From an uncultured Desulfobulbus sp. (GTDB lineage Bacteria; Desulfobacterota; Desulfobulbia; Desulfobulbales; Desulfobulbaceae), in contig CAMNHX010000084.1 of the NCBI GenBank assembly GCA_946539945.1, positions 1 through 7,012 on the forward strand: a stretch of DNA of 7,012 nucleotides. Reading direction: 5' to 3'. Made by a program: the position numbers and the translations under genes. Under the pieces are notes generated by a model. That model was not told the DNA's origin. It did no database searches and saw only the letters and a program-made list of their open reading frames with translations. Shown one piece after another: positions 1-5,482 of this stretch; position 1 is the stretch's first letter; the number at the start of each line of letters is the position of its first letter.

Positions 1-179
1 AAAGCACCGTCATCAACACAGACACCGGCATAGATTCCATGGGCTTCGTGCTGGTCATCTGCAAGCTGGAGGCCATGTTCGACGTGCGCATCCCCGAGCG
101 CCAGTGGAAGAAACTCTCCACCCTTGGCGATGTAGTGAGCGCCATCTACAGCAGGCTCCCCAAAGAGCAGCAGAATTAA
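1..179 (+). CDS. acyl carrier protein, C-terminal part (5' end outside window)
   Basis: The open frame enters the window at base 3 and ends at TAA 177-179, leaving 58 visible residues. They include the segment TDTGIDSMGFV, which matches the phosphopantetheine-attachment region of acyl carrier proteins; the Ser of Asp-Ser-Met (residue 12 of the visible part) would carry the prosthetic group. It is followed by an amphipathic helix (LVICKLEAMFDV) and a C-terminal helix (TLGDVVSAIYSRL), the usual order of ACP helices II to IV. In this family the protein is a soluble cytoplasmic carrier of acyl chains bound as thioesters. The next frame on the same strand begins with an acyl-ACP thioesterase-like segment, which is a sensible partner. 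The sequence is not the highly conserved housekeeping AcpP type (DSLD), so a specialised ACP from a secondary acyl pathway is more likely. The N-terminus cannot be seen. Confidence 0.75.
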   Translation, partial: STVINTDTGIDSMGFVLVICKLEAMFDVRIPERQWKKLSTLGDVVSAIYSRLPKEQQN

Positions 180-189
180 CAGCCGGTCC

Positions 190-256
190 GCAGACGAAAG
201 GCAGCAAAGGCAGCGCAGACGAGAGGCAGAAGCTGCGGCAGCGCAGACGAAAGGCA
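190..256 (+). repeat. three-copy 14-base direct repeat with SD-like core
   Basis: The unit GCAGACGAAAGGCA occurs at 190-203 and 243-256, with a one-base variant (GCAGACGAGAGGCA) at 215-228, so the spacings are 25 and 28 bases. Each unit holds a purine-rich core (GAAAGG or GAGAGG). The core of the last copy (AAAGG, 250-254) lies 8 bases upstream of the ATG at 263 and is the likely ribosome binding site of that frame. The repeat therefore fills almost all of the spacer between the ACP gene and the next gene. Its role is unknown; slipped-strand duplication of a ribosome-binding segment would explain it. Confidence 0.7.
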
Positions 257-262
257 TAAGCA

Positions 263-1162
263 ATGAGTGTTTACGAGAGGCGTTTCCGCCTTAAAAGCTC
301 GGACGTGGACAAGGACAGAAGGCTCAGGACCTCTGTCCTGTTTTCCATGCTCCAGGAGGCGGCCATAGCGCACACGGAAGAGCTCGGCATGGGCCGCGAA
401 AAGACCCTGGACCGCGGGCTTTTGTGGATAGTTACCCTGCAGCGCGCCGAGATAGAGCGCATGCCGCTCTACGATGAGGACGAGCGACTCCTCCTGCACC
501 GTTTCACTTCAGTGACTGCTGCTACCCTGAAGGGCACACTGATTATCGGCATGATACAGGGCACGATCTGCGGCATTGGTTTTGCCTTGGCAAAGATTGA
601 GGGTGCGGTGTTCTGGGGCACGGTGATGGCAGTGCTCTCCTTTATCCCTGCCCTGGGCACAGCCCTGGTCTGGGTTCCTGCGGCCATTGTGCTGCTGGTC
701 CAGGGTCAGTACTGGAACATGACGATCCTTTTGGTGATCTGCGGCGGTCTTGGGGGCAACATCGATAACCTGCTGCGCCCGCGTCTGGTGGGCAAGGACA
801 CAGAGATGCACGATCTTTTTGTGCTTTTCAGCACCTTGGGCGGCATCAGTCTGTTCGGCATTCTGGGGATTATTGTGGGGCCGATTATAGCCGCGCTCTT
901 CATCACGCTCTGGGAGATGTATGGCCGGGCCTTTGGCGCGTATTTGCCCAGTGTTGGTCCCGACACGGTTCCAGGTCTGCGGGGGAGTCCGCCTGCCGGG
1001 CCGGAATCTGCCCCGGAGGTGGCGGATTCTGCGTCGTCCGTGCTCCCAACAGAAGCGCCCCAGAGTGGTCAGTCTGCCCAGTCTCCCGGACTGCCCGGAA
1101 AGCCGGACCAAGGCAGGAGGAGCGGTAAAAAATCCAAGGCAAAGAGGCGCAGACGCCGGTGA
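263..1162 (+). CDS. chimeric frame: acyl-ACP thioesterase N-terminus joined to AI-2E/PerM-type permease C-terminus
   Basis: This is a 299-residue frame with a good start (AAAGG 8 bases before ATG) and TGA at 1160-1162. Residues 1 to about 70 resemble the first hot-dog half of acyl-ACP thioesterases (RFRLKSSDVDKDRRLR, then a helix LFSMLQEAAIAHTEELGMG, then LLWIVTLQRAEIERMPLY). From about residue 76 the sequence switches to the C-terminal half of an AI-2E/PerM (DUF20) permease: FTSVTAATLKGTLIIGMIQG, FWGTVMAVLSFIPALGTALVW, NIDNLLRPRLVGKDTEMHD, and a final hydrophobic stretch with GIIVGPIIAALF. About four hydrophobic segments fall at 92-110, 116-146, 152-164 and 186-218. A Pro/Ser/Ala tail (229-285) ends in a basic KKSKAKRRRRR. 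Thioesterases of this family are usually near 250 residues and AI-2E permeases near 350, so both halves are incomplete and neither activity is likely to be intact. It may be a deletion fusion, a pseudogene or an assembly chimera. Confidence 0.7.
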   Translation: MSVYERRFRLKSSDVDKDRRLRTSVLFSMLQEAAIAHTEELGMGREKTLDRGLLWIVTLQRAEIERMPLYDEDERLLLHRFTSVTAATLKGTLIIGMIQGTICGIGFALAKIEGAVFWGTVMAVLSFIPALGTALVWVPAAIVLLVQGQYWNMTILLVICGGLGGNIDNLLRPRLVGKDTEMHDLFVLFSTLGGISLFGILGIIVGPIIAALFITLWEMYGRAFGAYLPSVGPDTVPGLRGSPPAGPESAPEVADSASSVLPTEAPQSGQSAQSPGLPGKPDQGRRSGKKSKAKRRRRR

Positions 1163-1180
1163 AGCTGTCTCGTAGAAATA

Positions 1181-1250
1181 TAGAGCATTTCCGTTTGCAT
1201 TTTTCCTGTCATGTTGAGCGCCGCGACTTTTCAGCAAAGCGGGAAGAGAG
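1181..1250 (+). repeat. dispersed palindromic repeat, degenerate copy A
   Basis: The stretch begins TAGAGCATTTCCGTTTGC, continues through a T-rich run to GTCATGTTGAGCG, and ends near GCAAAGCGGGAAGAG. It follows the same order of blocks as the clearer copies at 1431 and 6822 (GAGCGGTTCCG, then CTTTTT, then GTCATTCTGAAGCG) but lacks the full right arm. It starts 18 bases after the stop codon of the chimeric frame. Blocks of the GTCATTCTGAGCGAAGCG type are widely known as dispersed non-coding repeats in bacterial genomes; the assignment of this degenerate copy is by eye. Confidence 0.5.
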
Positions 1251-1255
1251 GTTGC

Positions 1256-1282
1256 GGGTTGAAAGCGCATAACTTTCAACCC
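1256..1282. other. perfect 10-bp hairpin with 7-base loop
   Basis: GGGTTGAAAG (1256-1265) and CTTTCAACCC (1273-1282) are exact reverse complements around the loop CGCATAA. The hairpin lies about 95 bases downstream of the chimeric frame, between convergent genes. There is no T-run on the 3' side of either strand, so a classic intrinsic terminator is not supported; it may stabilise a 3' end or be part of a repeat. Confidence 0.6.
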
Positions 1283-1430
1283 ATCACCTGGTTTGGTCTG
1301 CCGGTGTACTTGACCGCAGGCGCGACTCTGCACCAGAGTGCCGACCCCGGTGGCAGGCGTGGTCTTCTTTCCCGAAGTGATTCAGGGATGTTGTCTTGCT
1401 CCTGAACGCGGTAGGAATTCCCAGCCTTTA

Positions 1431-1566
1431 GAGCGGTTCCGCTTTGTCTTTTTATTGTCATTCTGAAGCGCGAAGCGCTGAAGAATCTCATGGAGAATAC
1501 CGAGAAAGCGGCAGGAGATGCTTCGCTTCGCTCAGCATGACATAAAAAATGAAGACGGAACCGCTT
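1431..1566. repeat. long inverted repeat, dispersed-repeat copy B (possible bidirectional transcript end)
   Basis: The outer arms AGCGGTTCCG (1432-1441) and CGGAACCGCT (1556-1565) pair perfectly. Inside them, T-rich and A-rich stretches face each other. The inner arms (1456-1489 and 1515-1542) pair with small gaps: TGTCATTCTGAAGCGCGAAG on the left, and on the right the reverse complement of CTTCGCTTCGCTCAGCATGACA. The central part (about 1490-1514) reads GGAGAATACCGAGAAAGCGG. The structure would fold into a cruciform or a long RNA hairpin from either strand. It sits between convergent genes and its right arm reaches the stop codon of the transporter gene, so a role in ending or protecting both transcripts is plausible but inferred. 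Confidence 0.75.
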
Positions 1567-2942
1567 TAGGCGGGGGAGGATGTCAATCGCCTCTGCCGCA
1601 GCAGACCAGGCAGGGAGAGCAGCGCGGCCAGCACAAGAACTGCTGCCAGATAACCCGGTCCCCAGCGCAGGGCTGCCTGAAAGGCCAGGTTTTCTACCTG
1701 ACTTGCCGGGGCATTCGGGCAGTGCAGGGCGACAAGCGCCTCCTCGTGGCGCAGCAGCACGGCAAAGCCTATGCCCAGAACGCCGTAAGCCAGATTGAAG
1801 ACCATGCTCTTGAAGCTGAGTACCGTGGCCCGCTGGCTGGAGGGAGTCAGCGCATTCAGATAGTGGCTGGTAAAGAAGGAAGTCAGCATCAGACCCACAA
1901 AGACCCCGGCCATGGGCAGAACCCCGTACATCGGGATGAAGCAGCCCACCAACCAGAGCAGGCCCGGCATGAGCAGGGACAAGAGCAGGGCATTCCAGCC
2001 CGGAGACAGGCGTTCTGCCATGAACCGCGCCAGCCGGGGCACAGCCAGTCCCAAAAGTGCCACACCTGAACCAATCAGCCCGAAACTGGCGTCTGGCAGG
2101 CCGATCAATCGGTAATAGGGGCTGGTCAGGCTGGCCAGAAAGCGCAGGACATGATCCAGACTCATGGCCAGCAAAACCACGGTCAGGGCCAAGGGCGCAC
2201 GCAGGAGCCACAGTCCGACCCGCCAGGTGCGGAGCGTCAGAACCACCAGAACCCGCCGGGCGTGCAGACCGTCCGGTTCAGCGCTTCTGCCGCCGGGTTC
2301 CCGCATCCCCAGGCTTGTCCCAAGGGCGCAGAGGGCAAAGCCCAGGGTGCAGAGCAGGGGCAGGCGCATGGACAGCCCGTGTTCCAGTCGCAGGCTTGTG
2401 CCAGTTGCCGCAAGCAGCCGGTTCAGCAGGTTCTGATCGTAGAGCGCCGCGCCTGCTGTCATGGCGAGGATGAAGGCCAGACTCTGGATGCGCATCTTCC
2501 AGTCCAGAACCAGGGGCCACTGTCCAGCCAGACCGTATTCCACCAAAGTATCGTAGGCCAGAGCCTCATCGCTGCCGCTGGACATGGCCTCTGCCAGACC
2601 TCCCAAAACACGGCTGATCAGAAAGGTCCAGAACACCAGAGCGCCCCTGCCTGCAGGAGTCAGGACCAGGAGCAGCAGGGACAGCGAGTGCAAGGCAGCA
2701 GCAACTGCCAGCAAGCGCTTTCGGCCCCAAAAGTCAGCCAGTGCGCCAGAAGGAACTTCGGACAGCACAATGGTGCAGGCCCAGACTGTGTTCAGGAGCG
2801 CAAACTGTTCCAGAGTCAGCCCAAAGTCCAGAAAGAGTACGGTGAAGACCGGATAGTAAAAACGGGCATGGAAAAAGGCCCGGAAGGCGAGAAAACGCCG
2901 GATATTGGGCAAGCGTAAGGGCGAGAGGTCTGTTTCCGGCAT
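1566..2942 (-). CDS. MFS transporter, 458 residues
   Basis: The protein is strongly hydrophobic with about 12 predicted membrane segments, as expected for the major facilitator superfamily, and has the usual length for the family. The family signature loop between helices 2 and 3 is visible as GALADFWGRKR (residues 66-76). SSGSDEALAYDTL (121-133) is typical of a subgroup of drug/multidrug-type MFS proteins, and SSQRATVLSF (368-377) is a recognisable loop in the second half. It would sit in the inner membrane and move a small solute using the ion gradient; the substrate cannot be read from sequence. The ATG at 2940-2942 begins MPETDLSPLRLPNIRRF, 26 bases after the mltG stop. No strong Shine-Dalgarno is seen (CAGAAGCACGCCC before ATG), so translation may depend on coupling to mltG. 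The TAA stop (1566-1568) abuts a long inverted repeat. Confidence 0.9.
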   Translation of the reverse strand: MPETDLSPLRLPNIRRFLAFRAFFHARFYYPVFTVLFLDFGLTLEQFALLNTVWACTIVLSEVPSGALADFWGRKRLLAVAAALHSLSLLLLVLTPAGRGALVFWTFLISRVLGGLAEAMSSGSDEALAYDTLVEYGLAGQWPLVLDWKMRIQSLAFILAMTAGAALYDQNLLNRLLAATGTSLRLEHGLSMRLPLLCTLGFALCALGTSLGMREPGGRSAEPDGLHARRVLVVLTLRTWRVGLWLLRAPLALTVVLLAMSLDHVLRFLASLTSPYYRLIGLPDASFGLIGSGVALLGLAVPRLARFMAERLSPGWNALLLSLLMPGLLWLVGCFIPMYGVLPMAGVFVGLMLTSFFTSHYLNALTPSSQRATVLSFKSMVFNLAYGVLGIGFAVLLRHEEALVALHCPNAPASQVENLAFQAALRWGPGYLAAVLVLAALLSLPGLLRQRRLTSSPA

Positions 2943-2968
2943 GGGCGTGCTTCTGGTTTGCGCAGAGG

Positions 2969-4297
2969 TTACTGCCCTGCCTGCGGCTTTGGCGTCTGGC
3001 CAGACTCTGTGGAACTGCCTGTAGGCGCGGCCTGCTCCGCGCCCGGCTTTGATGACGCATTGCCCGCGCTTTCAGTTGCCTTTGCATTGTCCTTGGACAG
3101 CGCATTGTCAGCGCTTACAGTCGTCTTTTCAGTCGCCTTTGCGTCAGTTTTTGGTGATGCGCTCCCAGTCCCTTCTGCCGCTCCGGGTGTGTGCTTCCCT
3201 CTCTGGAACTGGTTGACCGCCCGGTTGTGTTCGGCAAGTGTCCGGGAAAACACATGACTGCCGTCGTTTCTGGAGACAAAGTACAGGGCCTCTGAATCAG
3301 CCGGATGCAGGACCGCCTCCAAGGCTGCCTTGCCGGGGCTGCAAATCGGTCCGGGCGGCAGGCCCTTGATCACATAGGTGTTGTGCGGGGTAGGCTGGCG
3401 CAGATCAGCCTTGCGCAGTCTGCCGCGCCAGTCCGCGCCCAGACCGTAAATGACCGTGGGATCGGATTGCAGCGGCATCCCCAGTTTGAGCCGGTTCAGA
3501 AAGACCCGTGCCACCAGCGGTCTCTCGCTGGCCTTGCCGGTTTCCTTTTCCACCACCGAGGCCAGGGTGACAATCTCGTGCTGGGTCAGGCCAGACTGTT
3601 CCACCCCGGACAGGCCCTTCCAAACCTGCTGGAATTGCCGCACCATGCGGCGGATCAGAGCCTTTTCCTTCTGGCCCTTATCCATGAAGTAGGTTTCCGG
3701 GAACAGGTAGCCTTCCAGATTGTCCACCTTGAGTCCCAGTTCGCGCACAAAGGCCGGGTCGCGGCAGAGGCGCAGGAACTCTGCTGCATCTGCATAGCCG
3801 CCTGCTGCAAAGACAGTGGCAATCTGCTCCAGCCGCCAACCCTCCACAACGGTCACAGGATGCCGGTCAACCTCGCCCCGGGCAATTTTCCGCAAGACCT
3901 CTGGCGGCGTCATGCCCGGCGCAAACCTGTACTCTCCGGCCTTGAGCTGTCCGGCCAGACCGGAGAAGCGCAGCCAGAGCAGACAGCGGAAATCCTTGGG
4001 AGCCAGTCCTTTTTCCGCCAAGAGAGCGCTGACCTGACGCAGGTTTGCGCCCTTGGGAATCTGCACGGTGACAGTATTCTGCGAGGTGTGGGTGGTGAAC
4101 TTCCAGAACCAGAATCCCAAACCAGCGCCCAAGGCGCAAAGTGCCAACAGCCCCAAGGCCAGCCAGCGCAGGCGGGATCGGAATCGCTTTGCGGGCTTGG
4201 GGGCCAGCGTGTTCGGAACAAAGGGTCTTGCGGGCCGTCTTGTCGGGACAGGTGCGGCTTCGGGACGCCTGTCTTCGGGTCTTTCGGTTTCCGGCAT
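2969..4297 (-). CDS. mltG: endolytic murein transglycosylase MltG (YceG family), with C-terminal extension
   Basis: The enzyme cleaves nascent glycan strands of peptidoglycan at the inner membrane, setting strand length and terminating polymerisation. The 442-residue product has a basic, proline-rich cytoplasmic lead (1-42), one membrane anchor (about 44-66), a LysM-like region beginning TVQIPKGANLRQVSALL (76-92), and the YceG catalytic domain. Diagnostic motifs are LEGYLFPETY (194-203), ASVVEKET (246-253) with the presumed catalytic Glu250, and PLQSDPTVIYGLG (275-287), followed by PTPHNTY and KGLPPGPICSPG (302-322). The E. coli protein is about 340 residues; the difference is the lead plus an Ala/Ser/Thr/Lys-rich tail (369-442) with two degenerate repeats. 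The start at 4295-4297 is chosen over an in-frame ATG at 4382-4384 because GGAGG lies 8 bases upstream and the longer lead is translated from a tandem DNA repeat. The MFS gene follows after 26 bases. Confidence 0.93.
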   Translation of the reverse strand: MPETERPEDRRPEAAPVPTRRPARPFVPNTLAPKPAKRFRSRLRWLALGLLALCALGAGLGFWFWKFTTHTSQNTVTVQIPKGANLRQVSALLAEKGLAPKDFRCLLWLRFSGLAGQLKAGEYRFAPGMTPPEVLRKIARGEVDRHPVTVVEGWRLEQIATVFAAGGYADAAEFLRLCRDPAFVRELGLKVDNLEGYLFPETYFMDKGQKEKALIRRMVRQFQQVWKGLSGVEQSGLTQHEIVTLASVVEKETGKASERPLVARVFLNRLKLGMPLQSDPTVIYGLGADWRGRLRKADLRQPTPHNTYVIKGLPPGPICSPGKAALEAVLHPADSEALYFVSRNDGSHVFSRTLAEHNRAVNQFQRGKHTPGAAEGTGSASPKTDAKATEKTTVSADNALSKDNAKATESAGNASSKPGAEQAAPTGSSTESGQTPKPQAGQ

Positions 4298-4305
4298 GGC
4301 TGCTT

Positions 4306-4310
4306 CCTCC
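4306..4310 (-). promoter_or_regulatory. ribosome binding site of mltG
   Basis: On the minus strand GGAGG (4310 to 4306) stands 8 bases before the ATG at 4297-4295, an ideal spacing. It decides between the two in-frame starts of mltG in favour of the inner one. Confidence 0.8.
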
Positions 4311-4342
4311 CAAAAAGAACGATTTTCAGAATTGCCTGTGCG

Positions 4343-4370
4343 TTGCGAGTTGCGAGTTGTGAGTTGCGAG
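4343..4370. repeat. heptamer tandem repeat, four copies
   Basis: TTGCGAG is repeated head to tail at 4343-4349, 4350-4356 and 4364-4370, with TTGTGAG at 4357-4363. It lies between mrr and mltG, 46 bases upstream of the mltG start. The period of seven is neither a codon multiple nor a helical turn. Such short arrays can change copy number by slippage, so this one could alter the mrr-mltG leader length. No promoter elements could be recognised with confidence around it. Confidence 0.8.
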
Positions 4371-4409
4371 TTTTCAAGGTTCAACTTTCAGCGCTTGTAA
4401 TACGACTTG

Positions 4410-5339
4410 CTACTCGAAAAAATCCTCATCGATCTTCTTCAGGTACAGTGTTTCCTCCACCCGGCAGCCCACGCCGTAGCGGATCATCAGTCGCACCAGT
4501 TGTTCACCATCAATGAGTACGATGCGCTTGTCCACCAGCCCAGCATCTTCCTGGGCAGCCTTGGAGAAGGACGAGGTGGTGACAAAGAGTCCCTTGGTGG
4601 CCTTGAAGCGCGAGAGCGAACCAGCGAAGTTGCGGATTTCCGGCGAACCCACCGTGTTGCCGTCCGCGTAGCGCTTGGCCTGCACGTAGATGCGGTCCAG
4701 GCCCAGAGCGTCTTGATAGATCACGCCGTCCACGCCGTGATCACCGCTCTTGCCCAAGGCGCGGCCTGCCTCGGCAAGGGAGCCGCCGTAGCCCATCGCC
4801 ACCAAAAGCTGCACCACCAAGCGCTCAAAAAAGGCCGGGGACTTGTCCAGAATCCGGGCCAGCAACTCCTGGGCCAGTGCGTTTTCCAGCTCTGCATGGG
4901 CTGCACGGATGGCCTCGTCCGGGGTTGCGGCATCCGCCTCCAATGCCGAGCTTGCCGTGTTGCCTTCGGAAAACACGGACGTGGTTTTATGTGATGCAGA
5001 GCCACCCCGAAAGGCTACAAATTCGGGAAACCGCTGAAGATACCGTACGTCAATCCGGGGCGGGTTTTCATTCAACACCTCTTTACCTCGCTCCGTGATG
5101 TGGTAACATCCCTGCCAGGTACGCACCATCAACCCCGCCTTATACAGATAGGTTTTCGCCCAGCTCATGCGACTGCGGAGGACGCTTTGCTTGCCGGAAG
5201 GCAAGAGTTGCCCCCGTTCCTCTGCAGTCAAATGAAACTCGTCCGCCAGCTTGTCACAGGCGTCGGTTATTTTGATGTCCCCCGGCGCGGCTATCCGTAA
5301 CAGGGGAAGCATCAGTGTTTGAAAATCGGGAATAGCCAT
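4410..5339 (-). CDS. mrr: Mrr-type type IV restriction endonuclease
   Basis: Mrr proteins cut DNA carrying foreign methylation and need no partner methyltransferase. The 309 residues match the family in length and layout. The N-terminal winged-helix Mrr_N domain (about 1-92) has the recognisable segments LMLPLLRIAAPGD, LPSGKQSVLRSRMSWAKTYL and GLMVRTWQGCYHITERGKEV. A variable linker follows (about 93-140). The catalytic domain (about 145-309) carries SPAFFERLVVQLLVAMGYGG and then the PD-(D/E)xK-type core: GDHGVDGVI with Asp204, and IYVQAKRY with Gln220-Ala-Lys222. The following FVTTSSFSKAA, VLIDGEQLVRLMI and a C-terminal Asp-Phe-Phe-Glu also match the family. All visible core residues are present, so it is probably active. 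GGGGGAG lies 9 bases upstream of ATG 5337-5339; stop TAG is at 4410-4412. No methyltransferase or other defence gene lies beside it in this window. Confidence 0.95.
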   Translation of the reverse strand: MAIPDFQTLMLPLLRIAAPGDIKITDACDKLADEFHLTAEERGQLLPSGKQSVLRSRMSWAKTYLYKAGLMVRTWQGCYHITERGKEVLNENPPRIDVRYLQRFPEFVAFRGGSASHKTTSVFSEGNTASSALEADAATPDEAIRAAHAELENALAQELLARILDKSPAFFERLVVQLLVAMGYGGSLAEAGRALGKSGDHGVDGVIYQDALGLDRIYVQAKRYADGNTVGSPEIRNFAGSLSRFKATKGLFVTTSSFSKAAQEDAGLVDKRIVLIDGEQLVRLMIRYGVGCRVEETLYLKKIDEDFFE

Positions 5340-5406
5340 ATCGTATCACTCCCCCAGACCTCAATGTCATCAACTTAAAGAATTGTGTTGAATTTCGGGA
5401 TCTTGT

Positions 5407-5438
5407 CCGTAGGGGCGGTTCGCGAACCGCCCCTACGG
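5407..5438. repeat. 32-bp perfect palindrome between capA-like gene and mrr
   Basis: The half-site CCGTAGGGGCGGTTCG is followed directly by its exact reverse complement, giving 32 bases of uninterrupted dyad symmetry. It lies 44 bases downstream of the CapA-like stop codon and 67 bases upstream of the mrr start codon. It would form a very stable RNA hairpin from either strand. No T-run follows it on the minus strand (ACAAGATCCC), so it is not a textbook intrinsic terminator, but it could end or protect the CapA-like transcript. GTAGGGGCG-type palindromes are known as dispersed intergenic elements in several bacterial groups. Confidence 0.85.
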
Positions 5439-5482
5439 AATTTCTCTCTACCCACATGAAACAGCGAGGAACCTGATCCCTT

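Larger units (their letters stand above)
1163..1565. other. gene-less interval between convergent genes
   Basis: The interval separates the chimeric + strand frame from the - strand transporter gene. It holds a degenerate dispersed repeat (1181-1250), a perfect hairpin (1256-1282), a stretch without recognisable coding or repeat content (about 1283-1427, apart from a small 6-bp hairpin ACTCTG/CAGAGT at 1325-1339) and a long inverted repeat (1431-1566). A short + frame (1211-1405) and - frames crossing the interval have no familiar motif and no convincing ribosome binding site. Confidence 0.6.

Noticed and set aside
499..1162. Autoinducer-2 signalling role for the permease half
   Set aside because: The family name reflects one member; only the C-terminal half is present and nothing else in the window concerns quorum sensing.
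509..1333. 274-codon minus-strand open frame opposite the chimeric gene
   Set aside because: The + frame has clear membrane-permease motifs; the minus translation is His/Gln/Arg-rich without known motifs, as expected of an antisense shadow.
1276..2918. Long frames overlapping the MFS gene (minus 1276-2211; plus 1518-2069 and 2151-2918)
   Set aside because: They are shadows of the MFS gene, Gln/Arg/Pro-rich and lacking motifs, while the MFS frame has about 12 membrane segments and signature loops.
4343..4370. Possible CRISPR array
   Set aside because: Units are only 7 bases and contiguous, with no spacers and no cas genes.
4298..4384. Upstream ATG start for mltG adding 29 residues
   Set aside because: The added segment is translated from the heptamer repeat and the true GGAGG site; the inner ATG has ideal spacing.
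3305..4516. 403-codon plus-strand frame over mltG
   Set aside because: It lies opposite a well-supported mltG; its composition is that of an antisense frame and it has no recognised domain.
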